64,000 nt of DNA from Moniliella sp. 'wahieum' (Eukaryota; Basidiomycota; Moniliellomycetes; Moniliellales; Moniliellaceae): the NCBI GenBank assembly GCA_003971905.1, contig RSEE01000105.1, forward strand, positions 150,498 through 214,497, in the 5' to 3' direction. Made by a program: the position numbers and the translations under genes. A model generated the notes under the pieces. That model saw only the letters and a program-made list of their open reading frames with translations. It had not been told where the DNA came from and did no database searches. Each line of letters opens with the position of its first letter. The first letter of the stretch is position 1. Below, piece after piece: positions 24,122 through 36,097 of this stretch.

Positions 24122-27100
24122 AGTGGCGGGGAGGGGTGTCAGCGGAGAGTGGGGAGGTGGTGGGACGGGGCCAGGGGCCAGAGGTCAGGGGCCAGGGGCG
24201 AGCGACGGACAAGCGAGGACTTCCAATCATTAGTCAAACCACTCGGACACGCGTGTTCAACGCAACGTTGGGCGCTGGTCTTGGGCCGCGTGGGCTGCGC
24301 TAAGGCGCACGTGACCCAAGCGAATATCCTAGCTGGTTGCCATCGTCTCTTCCTATAGGGCTACGGGCACTGCGCTTCGCCTACAGATTCGCTTCATGTA
24401 TCGCGCATCTCCTGTTCCATGTCCAGCCCTGCTCCTCTACCGGCCCCCTAATACAGCTCACAAAGCAGATGATGGTGCCCCGTCAGAAGCTCCTCGATGG
24501 GTACATGATGGCGTGCTGCTTGGCCCCCGAGGGCGGAGGGGGCTATTGGAACCTGAGCATTGGTGCAAACAAGCACCTGTCGTCGTGATGGAAGGGCCGA
24601 AACGGTGAGGACTGTCGAGCGATGGGGTGGCTCGCCCAGGGTAAGGCCAGTGGCGGGGGCGATGAGCATGTGGGTAGACACATGATGGGATCATTTAGGA
24701 AGCAGCGTTATCGTTAATAGTATGTTCCAACGACATATTAGAGGTACAGGTGATGGGGCTGTGGTTGAGCGCTCGGCTGAGCAGTTTATCGAGAGACCGA
24801 ATGTGAAGAGATGCGTGAACATTTAATAGGATGAACGTCTTTACGAGTGATTCTCTCCTGCGTAGACGGACTGTACCTCTCCCAAGGGAAGTTACCCCGG
24901 GGATGCACACACCGTAATGAGGTAGTGGAGGAAAACGTGTGCTGTGGTATTCCACAGAGACTGCACTATCGTCGTCGTTTTGGATTGACTGCAAGTACAC
25001 TATGCACACCAGTGGCCTCTCCCTCTGTTTGGTGCTTGTGGGCTCTGTTCTCTGCTTGCTCTGCCTCGCTGGCGCCGAACGTCCAGACAGGCCGCAGGCA
25101 ATCGCTTGAGGACGAGCGTATTTAGTGTGGCGGTGGCGATCGCTTAGGGGCCACGCTCACTAAGGTTGTTGCAAAAAGCAATCATGGACCCCGTGTCGTC
25201 CGCTCCGACACAGGAGTGCACTGCACCGACACCTGACAGCGCATCAGAATGGTGGCATCGGCCTTTTGGTCGCCGGTGGCCAGCTCAGCCAGGGCTCAGC
25301 CGAAGCCCGCACTGCTTCATGACACATGTCGTGCCCCAGTCTCATGTGGCATGCGACATGTGACATGGGATGCATGATGTGGCATGTCACCATGTCACCT
25401 GCCACGTGGATCCTAGATCTCGTGCTACGTTGTGCTACCCCCTCGATGTGGCTATGCCGATCCAAATATGCTTGAAGCTTGAAGCTTGACGCGTGACGGA
25501 CAGCCATCCTGCGCATCCTGGGCGTCCGGGGGCGTTGGATGTTGTGACATTTGGCACTTGACAAGCACGGCATGTGGCTCTCGTGTTGTCCAGGTTTGTT
25601 CCTGCTGGTCCCTGCTGGTCCCTGTTGCACCCGGCCGCTAAGCGCACGGTTGCCCGGGTACCCCTCCTTGGCGCACAGCCCCAGGGAGTCCCAGCGCTTG
25701 CCAGAAGCGCCAACAGGTAACCTGGCTAACAAAAACGTCCCTCCGAGCTTCCCCATGTCTTCGGCATACCATGGGAATATCAACTGACACAGTGCCGACA
25801 GCTTGGTCGGATGCATGATGCATGATGGATCTGATATCGGCGTGCATCGAGTACCGAGTATCCGAGCATCGAGCAGCATTGGCATTGGGCGGTGATGTGA
25901 CTGGTGACTCAATCACCAATGATTAATGACGCGGACGAGCGTGTGATATTATCTCCTGGCTACCCTGCGAGGAGGGAAGCACGTTGCAGCGGGCGAGGAA
26001 AAGTGAGTGACATGCATGTGACATGTGACATGTGAATGTGATCAGTTCGATGGGTGGCATTATTTGCATGAATTGCATTATTCGTAACGCGCAACGTGCA
26101 CCGCGGGATTGTCGGGATTAATGATTGCACGTTTCACCCAACCGGCAAGGGTTTCGAATGCCATGTTTTGAGAATGCAATGGCAGCTTGCAGCACGCAGT
26201 GCTCTTATTGGGCGGTGCAATGCATCCGTGCCGTAGAACGGTTAGCGTTACTATGTTTACAGTTACTAGTGTTACCTTTTAAACGTTCCTAGATACTAAT
26301 GGTATTTTTACGCTTTCACGCAAACAAACACCTTTCAGATGTGCCGATGAGATCGATAAGCCTGAGGACTCTTAGATCTTATCGATTCACGCGCCCCAAA
26401 CTACAGCAACAACCCATTTATTATCTCTTTGTGGCACAATAACTTTGGTCTTTTGTTTGCGCGGCAGCAGCCGTTCTATCAATGCAACCCGCGTAGTACA
26501 AGTGACTTTCGGTGTCCATGTCATATAGTGCATGGCGCATTATTCAGCAAGACCAAAACATCCCAGAAGAGAGGCCATCTTCTGGCAGCTACACGAGAGA
26601 AGCCCCAACCGATCCTAAAAGTTCGTACCCTATACCTTCCCGGTGCCTGTTGCCCTTCCCAGGAGAGGGAGGGCTAGCTCCATCCACTATTGACTACACC
26701 GTTGAGATATTAGATCAGAGCGAACTGTGTTGAGAGAGAGTCATATATCGTCGGTGACGCGGTGACGTTTTGCGAAAAAAAGGATTGATGAGTCGATCGA
26801 TTGATGGATGGCATTCACTTTTTGCGATTGTAATAGACCGCACATGAGATGTGTGGATGCCACACACCTGTGTAGTCCGGGTGGGCAAAACAAAGATATC
26901 TATATGTATCGCACGGCAGGAAAGCTCTGATTGACACGTTGAACGTTGACGCGTTGACGTATCGCCGGTCCGGCGAGGACGTATTTGAGACACAAAACAG
27001 AGCTGCCAACGCTCAAAGGTGCGTCGAGGAGAGACCATTGCATGACCTCCCCGACCACTGCAGGAACATTAGGACAGTGTTCCTGATCGATGGTCGCTGC

Positions 27101-30100
27101 TCCACAGGCTCCGCATATGTTTCAGCTGTAGAACACGCACTTAATCTGGGTACTCGAGGCTCAGATCTCAGACTTGAATGATCTGACTTGTAGATGACAG
27201 TTAAATGCATTACACACACATGCGCTCCAGTGGAGGCTAGGGAATAGTCTTGTCCTCTTCATCAGGAGGGAACATCGGAAGGTATATGAACCGACACGAG
27301 GGGAACCGGGCTTGAGCTATCGGCCACACACTTGAGGCACCTTGGCCTGTATATGGACCTCTGCCTCTGTAGATCCACAGGCTCTTATCGTACCCCCTCT
27401 TCGGAACGGAGTCCTGAGTTCAGTACTGAGGGTTCTAACTGAGAACTGATGACTGATGTACAACTGCCTGAGGCCTCAGCCTGAGGTATAATCGATAATC
27501 GGTAAATGTTTCCTGAAAAATGCACACCTGAGTTCTGAGATGGCGCTTCCACTTGCGAGGCAGTTCATGCATCATGCTTCATGGGACTGCGACAATGCCC
27601 AGATCGATCATCGATCATCGGTCATTCTTTGACATCTGTCAGTGATGCATGATGCATGATGCGTTTCGAACTGCAGCTGTCGCACGTCGAATGTCACAGG
27701 TCACATGCATCACGCGTCATTCATCATGCATCATGCATGTCAGTGTACTCAGCGTCAGCGTCAGCGGGGGCCCGGCACTGTACACGTCCAAATGGCACAC
27801 ATGCTGAACAGGCAAATGCTTGTGACATGGATCACGCAGCATGCTGATCGATGCATGACCGGTGATTTCCCGATGCATGACGGCGCTGCAAACAACCATG
27901 TCTCACACCAACAAACATGCCGGCGCCACACGCCACCCCTTAGCCACCGGTCACTCACGCGGAACCATGAGCCTTTCAGCCCAACGTTCAACACCAGAGC
28001 TGAGCTGAGGTGGCCGGTGGACGTACCGCGTAATAACATTGTGCTGAATTTGGAATTTGCACGCGCCAGAGCGGACAGCGTGGGCTCCCCTTTGGTCTAC
28101 CCGGCTGTGCCCTCCGTCCAGTGCCCACTATCACTAGTCCCTGGAGGGCTGGAGTGCATGTGGACTGCGTACCGAACGCATCAATTTGCAAGGACGGCGC
28201 TAATCGCTAATCACTTGGTAGTCACTACTCAGTCGCCATTATTCCTGGGGTACCAGCCATTGGTACATAAGTGTTTTTGGTTACGAATAGCAAGGAACAT
28301 ATGAACGTTGAACCGGTCAACCTGCCAGCAAACGTCAAACACCAGTACTCGCATCAGTGCATCAGCGTCGTGACATGTCACATGTCACACGCCACGCGCG
28401 TCACCTATCTCATTTCCAAGCGCAGGTGGGCAGTGCTGTGCAACCCTTCGAGTCCGACCCGCGCCTGGCAGTTCAAGTTGAACGTTGAACGCTGACCGGT
28501 GATGGGTTGAATTGACGTTTAACGCTAACGTGTAACGTGTAACGCTTACCGGGTACCATTATACCATTGCCATTGCCATTGCCATTGCCATTGCCATTGC
28601 CATTGCCATTGCCATTGCCATTGCCAATTCCAATCGCATTCACATGCGTTGTGAAAGAAAAGCCCAGGGCGCAGAATTCGTGGCGTGAAACATGTACCAG
28701 CGCGTAACCGGGTAAAACCCGATCATCGATCATCGATAATCGACAACCCCCTTCTCTCCCCATTTTCCATGCGAGGCGCGGCCAATTACTTCGAGCTGCA
28801 AGCTACAAGCTCCAATATTCTAATAACACTCATGTGTGCGGTGCACGATGCTGTTGGCGGGGCGAGGGGGGGGGGGTCGCCGGTGGAGTATGTTGCCAGG
28901 CAGCAATGAATTGAATGGCTGCCCTTTTGAAGTACTGTACTATAGCCTCTCCACTTGTGATGGGTGACGACCTGTTAGATCTTAGATTAGCGCTTAGCCT
29001 GGCAGTCCTTCCTACCGCGTCTCCTTGATGACTATGATGTCTCCGATCGCCTCTCTTCTCGAGTACTTGACCGGTAACCGGTGACCCGCCTTGTCGCTCT
29101 TCGGCTCTAAGGTCGTTACCGCGTTACCGTCCAAAACGCTTTGTGTGTATCCGGATCCCGGTTCCCGTTTCCAAGCGTCGATCAACACACACTCTATGCT
29201 CGAGCCGGCCTCGAGGGGAGCGAGGCGCAGAAAAGGGCCCAGGGTGTTAGGCTCAAATTGTCAGATCTCATATCTCAGAAGATCTCACAGCCAGATTCTC
29301 ATATCTCAGATCTCAGACTTCTGCTGAGATATAGCGCCTACAAGGCTGAGGACCTATCGGGCTGCATTCCATACATACTGTCAGCGCGACAGCGCGTGTC
29401 GGATCTCAGCGCTTCAGCGCACCGCCTCAGCCAACTTATATTACCGTCCCGCCACACAGTCGGTCCAACGTTCAACGTCATCAACGTTATTGATGATCGA
29501 TTATCATGCATCACGTATCAGCGTTTCACGTTGAACGACGTTGGGATCTGGGGCCAGAAAGCTCTGACTGAACTGAGCGTTTGCTGAGCAGCCCGAGCAG
29601 GGCTGGGCGCTCCGGCTCAGCACATCCAATATCCACCATGCGCAAGGAAGAGAATGCGAAATGCACCGCGCACTGCCAAGCTGGGACAGGAGCATGAAGC
29701 ACATCATGCGAGTTGTGACATGTGACAGGGTGCATGTGACATGTGACAGGGGGCTTGTTGACATTGACATATGCGACATGCGACTGACAGGATGGGACTC
29801 GCATGGCGGGTGACGGTCACTGTGACATATGACGTGTGGCATAGATACCGAGTGCAGAATGCGGTATAGTCGGAAGAAAAGGTGGAAAGGGCTGGTAGGA
29901 AAAAAAGCGCTCTGCAAGCTGCAAGATTCATGGGTCGATCATCGATCATTCAACAAAAATGCATCTTTCGTGTGTGCGGCCGTTGGGACAGCGCCACCTC
30001 AGGCCTCTTAGATCTTAGATCTCTTAGATCTTACTCTCAGGCTGAGGATGCGCTGAGCGGCTGAGGAGCGCCGAGCTGGACCGAGATTGGATATTGATAC

Positions 30101-31613
30101 GTCTCTGAGATCTGAGATCTGATGGCGTGTCACTGTGACATGTGACAGCGCGGGGGGACGGCGAGACGTGGAAGGATGCGGATGGCACATCTTCCCGTCA
30201 CGCCCCAGCGCGTCAGTATTCAATATTCAATGCTTGTCCACGAGCAACGTGCAACGTGCATGTCACGTCAACGCGTCACCAGCCACACTAACGCACAGAA
30301 TAATGCCATCCACCGATCAGCCAGGATCATGCAGTACGTCAGTTCTTCGGTTCAGCGCTCAGCGACGCTCAGTGCATTCAGCACATTTAGTCCTCAGTTA
30401 CTAGTTACTAGGGACTAGTCACTCGGTATGGAGTGGGTCAGCGTAGGACGTTCAACGTTCAACGTTCAAGCTTCCTCCGCGTCTACGTTTTTGCGTTCGG
30501 CGTATACGTTCAGCACATGCAATTGAGCATGTTGATCGCGATGATGCACATGCATGCTGGATGTATCGAGTATCGGTCATCATGCATCAAGCTTCCAATG
30601 GATCCAGTTGAGTTATCGATTATCGATAAATCGCGGTAACTGATCGAGGCTTTTTGTTCACCGTGTTCGATTCACACGACGGCAATACCATACGGTCCAT
30701 CCGTGCTCGCCGTTCGCAGTAATACTCTTCGTACTCAGCTTGAAGGCTGAGTGTCACATGTCACAACGTCACGCGTCGTGCGCGTCATGCGTCAAAGCGC
30801 CATGCCACATGCACATATTCACATGGCACCCGTCACACGTTGACACACAATGTCAACATGTCAATCGCGTCACCGGTTCCACCGTTCGACGTTCACCAAA
30901 AATGTCACCCAAAAAGGGTTCGCTGGGGCGCTGGACCGCTGCAGCCTGGGGGCTGTGGTGGGGTGGGTACGTATCCCCGACACCGATCACCGATCATCGA
31001 TCATCGACCACCGCATGCAGCGTGCTATCAATTCAGGACAGCAGCTGAATCACCGGCATCACGCGTCATGCATGCTGCACAGGCAATACGAATAGCATGA
31101 AACCAAACACAACCGAGACAGCAGTGCGATGCTGCAGCCTCTCCCCCCGGCCGGCTGTGAGACACGGGCTGTGCAGCTGCCAGCCCCGATTGCCAGCTGC
31201 TCGGCTGAAACTCTGGCAACAAATTTGCACGGCACCCATATATATCTACCCATCCCATTCTTGCCCCACATCCTCCATCTTCCCTGTTGCGCCCCCCCAC
31301 CCCCACCCCCGTCCCTCCACCCACCATCTCTGTCCACTTGTCTTTCTTCCAGCCGATCGCTCTGCCGCCTGCGCTGCACGCCCCCCCATCTCGCTCTACC
31401 TTGGACCTATGACACCTGTGGTATCTCTTGCAGTGCGTTTCAGCCCCGGACGCGCAAGTCCCCCTTCTCTGTTTGCTAACGTTTCTGCCTTTACTGCCGC
31501 TGCCATATCTTCTACCTTTTTCCCGCCAGGCCACGCCCGCCCCCCACAAGTCCGTTTATTGTCGACGCCGCCGGTCCCCGTCGCGCTCCCTCACCCCCCA
31601 CCCTTTTGCCCGG
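24122..31613. other. 7.5-kb gene desert with palindromic heptamer runs
   Basis: No gene could be supported on either strand; the open frames here match no family I recognise and lie over repeats. The region is dense in 7-bp tandem units with palindromic cores: GCTTGAA passing into GCGTGAC (25,470-25,497), CATGTGA (26,015-26,035), ATCGATC (27,603-27,623), ATGCATG (27,645-27,662), CTTAGAT (30,007-30,035) and ACGTTCA passing into AGCTTCC (30,448-30,475). A (CATTGC)10 array sits at 28,565-28,624. The last few hundred bases (31,240-31,613) are C-rich and probably form the 5' region of the homeodomain gene. Confidence 0.6.
28565..28624 (+). repeat. (CATTGC)10 hexamer array
   Basis: Ten perfect tandem copies of CATTGC in non-coding DNA. 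This is the longest perfect short array in the window. Confidence 0.95.
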
Positions 31614-33076
31614 ATGACCATGCCTGCTCCCAAAGACACTGCCAGCCGCTTTGCCCCGCCTTGGCAGTCACTCGGCACCCCTTCTACTGTTCCGCATCGC
31701 CCCCGCCTGCCCCACGGGCCGATCAAATTGGCAGGGTCCGACTCCCCCCACCCCTCTCTCATCGGCGCCAGGATCCAACCTTGCCAACCAAGGGGAATAC
31801 ATTGGCCAAGAGCGAGCGTTCCCCCCCGCGCTTGCCTGGAATCTCCTACATTGACCAATTCTTGCCTTCCAACTACTTTAGCCAGCGGCCCTCTGAGGCC
31901 GACATGGCCCGGGCCGAATCCGAGTCAACTGCGCCGGACGAGAACGGGCGGTCGCTCGCTCCTTTGCCCCTGCCTCTCGCTCTTCCTCCGAGGTGAGATG
32001 GGAAGGGCAAGGGTTAGGTCGCTGGGGGGCAAGGGGGGGAAGCCATTCCTTGCCCAACTTACCCTCTCGCACCAGCTCCAGCTCGAATGGATCGAGTACC
32101 AACCCTCCACCATCAACGTACCTTACTTGCTCTCTCCCGAAACCACCACCAGCACAATCACCAAGCCCACTACCGCCGCAGCCCCCCGGCCTCCTCTCGC
32201 CTCTCACCTCACTCATCTTGCACCCCCTCTAGACTGGGGCGCAGTGAGCTTCCTCCCTACGCTCCAGGTCGTACCTTGCCCCCTCTTCTCTTCTTCTTCG
32301 GCTTCTGCCTCTGCCTCTGGTGCGCGGTACTACCCTACGCCATCGTACGACCGATTCAGAGGCACCTCTCATGAAGCAGGCTACACACGTCGATTGTCCG
32401 AGACGAGCTATGGGGCACGCTCGATGCGAGGGGTGTACCCGTGTCACCCTATGGCGGCGAAGCTGGCTCTGGCTACGCATCCAAGGAAGGCGGTGCCTAC
32501 CCCGACGCGGTCCATGGTCCCACCCGAACCCCTCACCCGCTTCTTCTGTACGACAAGCATCCTCTTCGCCGCCCGCGTCGGCTCGGTATTCCCTCGGCGT
32601 CGACTTGGGCGTCAGCACACGACACCATCCCTACTTCGTCCTGCTAGCCCGGCCCGACCACGACGACGCAGCGAGCATCTGTTGTCGACGTGCATGGACG
32701 ATGCTGGCTTGCCGGCTCGGGGGGGGCAGGGACCGAGGTGCCACCTACCCCCACCCCTGGTTCCTGGCCTCCCGTGGCCCCACCTCCGTCTCGGTCTCGG
32801 CCTCGGTCTCCCCCGTGGGTACGGGTGCGGGCGTAGGAGCGCCGCGCACGCGCCCTCCAAGCGGCGCGGCAAGTTGCCCAAAGAAGTGACGGACTTTTTG
32901 CGCACTTGGCTGTTGGACCATGTGGATCACCCGTATCCCACCGAGGAAGAGAAACGCCAGTTGTGCGAGGCGACGCACCTGTCGATGAACCAGATCTCAA
33001 TTGGTTTATCAATGCGCGCCGACGCATCCTCACCCCATTGAGCCGAGCGCCTCGGGCGAACAGGCTTGAAGCTTGA
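31614..33076 (+). CDS. TALE-class homeodomain transcription factor (Cup9/Tos8-like)
   Basis: The C-terminus carries a TALE homeodomain: KRRGKLPKEVTDFLRTWLLD, DHPYPTEEEKRQLCEATHLS and MNQIS, then, after restoring one A at 32,999-33,000, NWFINARRRIL. The three-residue loop (HPYPTEEE) and WFINARRR recognition helix are class hallmarks. Without that base the frame ends at a TGA (33,041) in the middle of helix 3, which would destroy DNA binding. With it the protein ends RANRLEA at 33,076. Upstream are Pro/Ser-rich segments in several frames, including SPPRLPGISYIDQFLPSNYF and GARYYPTPSYDRFRG. These imply further slips and at least one intron (near 31,995-32,070). The start at 31,614 (or the in-frame ATG at 31,620) is tentative. 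Relatives regulate stress and nutrient responses. No second homeodomain gene is adjacent, so this is not a mating-type pair. Confidence 0.75.
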
Positions 33077-33084
33077 AGCTTGAT
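33064..33084 (+). repeat. (GCTTGAA)3 heptamer at homeodomain gene end
   Basis: Three tandem heptamers, GCTTGAA, GCTTGAA and GCTTGAT. The second one supplies the predicted TGA stop codon of the homeodomain gene (33,074-33,076). The same AAGCTT-cored heptamer recurs at 25,470, 33,907, 37,749 and 59,430. Confidence 0.85.
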
Positions 33085-34240
33085 CTATCTATATCTTCTA
33101 TGGCGAGCCATTCGTGCGTCTGTGAACCTACCTGTTCCTCTAGCATCTGTTTTTGTCATCTCAGTCCAGCACCCAACATCTCCCGCTCTCAGATCTCTTG
33201 CCGGCGGTTAATCTATACTATGAGAGAGATGGACCAGTGGCCGAATGCGCATGCACGCAGTTGGTAGCGCCATGCGAGGGTAGAGGGGGGGATGCGGCTC
33301 GGTGGGCGGGGGGCCGAGGGAGGGCGAGACAGAGGCGGTGGAGATGGAGATGGAGATGGTGGCGAGACGACAGTAGGGTTGCGAGGTCAGGCCTGCCTCA
33401 GGGGCGGTGGGGCAGCGGCGGGTGCGACAGGCGAAGATTAATTACACTACGTCCACTGCGTGTGGAGAGAGTGGGGTGACATTGGCAATCGCACGGCTGG
33501 CAGCCGCTGCGCCTGGTGTGGGTGCGCCTGCCGTGCCGCTGGACGCAGTGGTGCGTACGCCCCCCCGCGAGTTAGCAGCACGACGCACCGTGGGGCGCTG
33601 TGGTTCATGCAATGCCCGCGTGGGACCAGCCCCGCCTTGAGTAGGCGCGTAACGCGTAAGTCTGCAGACCAGCTGCGGCTCAGGGGCTTTGGCCGCCTGT
33701 GCTGGCCCCGCAATCCGGACTGCCAGCGTCCTGCGCTGCTCCACGCGTCTCCTGGCGCCCTGCCCGCTCCCTCGCCCCCCCACTCGTGACGTCACTGCCC
33801 CCCCTGGCTGGGCTCTCGACAGGGGTGTAGACAACACGGCCTCCGGCGCACGACGGGCGCCGACGGAGAGTGCCCGTTGCTGCTCGCCCGCCTCGGCCCG
33901 TGGTCAAGCTTCAAGCTTCAAGGCTGCGTGGAGGGCCCATCGGCCATCCCTCTCCGCGGTGAGACGCAGGCGGGGCATCCAGATGCCGACGTTTCAGCCC
34001 ACGCACGTACAGCCACCCCCCCCCCCCGGCTCCCCCAACGCGAACCCCTCTCCCCAATCGTATCATCATCCTACTGTACGCGGTACGCTTCCCAGCCGCC
34101 GCGCTCTGCTCCCTCCGCCACTTTCACACCCCTCCTTCTGCCCCGCATTGGCCCCACACCCACTCTATAAGCGCCTGCGACCGGCCCCCATAAGCACGTG
34201 GCCAGCATACGAGCCTTCTCTGCTCTCTCCCTCCATCACC
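33077..34240. other. Intergenic between homeodomain and CRAL-TRIO genes
   Basis: No supported gene. It holds AAGCTT heptamers (33,064-33,084 and 33,907-33,920), a GGAGAT repeat (33,340-33,360) and C-rich DNA near 34,014-34,030. A TATAAG box at 34,166-34,171, about 75 bp before the ATG at 34,241, is the probable core promoter of the next gene. Confidence 0.55.
34166..34171 (+). promoter_or_regulatory. TATA-like box of the CRAL-TRIO gene
   Basis: TATAAG lies 75 bp upstream of the predicted start codon, a spacing like that of the F-box gene TATA boxes (80 bp). Assignment is by position only. Confidence 0.4.
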
Positions 34241-36097
34241 ATGCGCAACGAGATCAAGCAACTCGTCGACGTGCCTCTCGGCGACGGCCGGCCGTCGTCC
34301 CTCTTTTCTTCTTCCCTCTCCCTCCCGCATCCCATTCTGACCCATATAAGTGCTGTGCTGGCCAACACAGGAAACCTCACGCCGCAACAGGACACCCAGT
34401 TGCGGCAGCTATGGGCCGCGTACTTTGACTGGGTCGCCAATGCGTCCGGTTCGGCGAGAAGGCCGGCACAGCAGCTACGACAACCCTAGCTGATCCCGAT
34501 GGCTCTGCTCCCAAGGGAGCCGCCAAATCCGACGAGGAGAACGAGGCGGCAAAGATCTTGCAGGAACGCAAGAACCTCGAGGCGCTGGTGGACACGTATG
34601 GTCCCGAGGCAATCCGACGCTCGCTCTGGGAGTTTATCCAGATGGACAATCCGGATGCGCTGTGCTCCGGTTCATGCGCGCGCGCAAGTGGGACAACCAC
34701 CGTGCCATGGGCATGCTGGCCGGCTGCCTCAAGTGGCGCCTGGACAATGACGTCCAAGGATTGGTCTCCAACGGCGATTTGGGCAACAGCAAGACTATCC
34801 CCAAGTTTCTCGAACAGCAGACAGCGCTCAAAACGTACGCCATGGGCACGGCCATCAAGGCTGAACCCATCATCTACATTCATGTCGGTCGGCACTTTAC
34901 CAAGGGCCAGCCACCGACTCGATGAACAAGTTTGTCATCTTTGTCATGGAAACCGTTCGCACCCTCATGGTACCCCCCGGCGACAAGGTTTGCATTATCT
35001 TCTCGCTAAAGGACTTTGGCATCAAAAAGTACGTTTGAACCCTCTGTCTCCTCCAGCCGCTCCCTCCCTCTTCCCTTTCTTTGATCTTGCCCATCTTCTT
35101 GGCTCGCCTGGATCGGACCCTGAAAACGACTGACGATTGTCCCTCCGCAGTATGGATTGGCACTGCATTCTGTTTATTGTGCAGTGTCTCGAGGCGTTTT
35201 ACCCCGAGTGCTTGCGGGTCATGTACGTGCAAAACGCACCTTGGATCTTCTCTGGTATCTGGCGCATCCTTTCCCCCATGCTGGACCCCGTTGTGCGCTC
35301 CAAAATCAAGTTTGTCCGCACTGTCGCCGACGTTAGTGACAACATCCCTCCCGAACGCTACATCTCCGTCTTGGGCGGCAAAAACAAACAAGAGTTTCAA
35401 TTCGTATGCCCCCGGATGAGAACGACAAGATTCGCGATACCAAGGTCAAGCCTGGGTTGGTGAAACGCTACGACGATTTGTCGCATGCATTTGAGCAAGC
35501 GACGAAGCGCTGGATCGAGACCGAGGGAAAAGAGTACGTCCATCATCTCTTGGTGGTGCAGTGGGGGGGGGGTAGCTAACGTACTGCAATCGTACTTACT
35601 TTATTGTCCCTTTGCCTGTGTAGCGCATCGGTGGGTGGAAGAACGGGCGTGCTGTTCCGCAAACTGCGCGTGGCCTACTTTGAGATGGAACCGTACGTCC
35701 GTGGTGGCAACCCCTACACTCGCACTGGCGTTAAGGACTCGTATGGCCGAGTGTGCTGGACGTACGTGATTGATGGGGTGGTGCGCAACACTTGGTAGGG
35801 CGCGGCCAATGCGCCCCGGCGTTGCGCCGCGAAATTTACGAGATGCAAGTCTTGCACCACCCTGTGGACCAGGTGGTTGCGAAGAGCAAAGCGGCAGAGA
35901 ATGCGCGGGATTGGGTGGGCCTCTATGGTGACCCAGCAATTGCTGCCGAGGTGGAGGGCGAAGAGGAAGTGCCTGAATGGAGACCCCGGCGTGTTGATGG
36001 CGTCGAGATGGACTTCACAGCTGTCCCAGGCACTGAATCTGACGCGACAGACCCACCTTCTCGCACCGAGGTAGCCCACAAGGCACACGCACACTAA
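34241..36097 (+). CDS. CRAL-TRIO (Sec14-like, Csr1 family) lipid-transfer protein
   Basis: Csr1/Sfh2-type proteins bind and exchange phosphatidylinositol and other lipids in a Sec14 fold. The N-terminal block GNLTPQQDTQLRQLW is typical of this subfamily. Next comes the CRAL-TRIO N domain (LLRFMRARKWDNHRAMGMLA, GCLKWRLDNDVQGL), then the lipid-binding core: FVIFVMETVRTLMVPPGDK, FSLKDFGIKN, MDWHCILFIVQCLEAFYPE and VMYVQNAPWIFSGIWRILSP. Introns at 35,029-35,150 and 35,534-35,623 fit in phase; the first joins FGIKN to MDWH. A further intron is likely near 34,294-34,371. The C-terminal part includes GGRTGVLFRKLRVAYFEMEP and the Glu-rich AEVEGEEEVPEW. One-base slips occur around 34,450, 34,660, 34,915, 35,405 and 35,800, again in otherwise conserved sequence. 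The family is clear; exact exon borders are not. Confidence 0.85.

Noticed and set aside
28565-28624. Regular array that might suggest CRISPR
   Set aside because: It is a perfect tandem hexamer without spacers, in a eukaryotic genome.
24122-31613. Transposon-coded proteins in the large desert
   Set aside because: No reverse transcriptase, integrase or transposase motif could be read in any frame.
31614-33076. Homeodomain mating-type locus
   Set aside because: Only one homeodomain gene is present, it is of Cup9/Tos8-like type and no divergent partner lies next to it.
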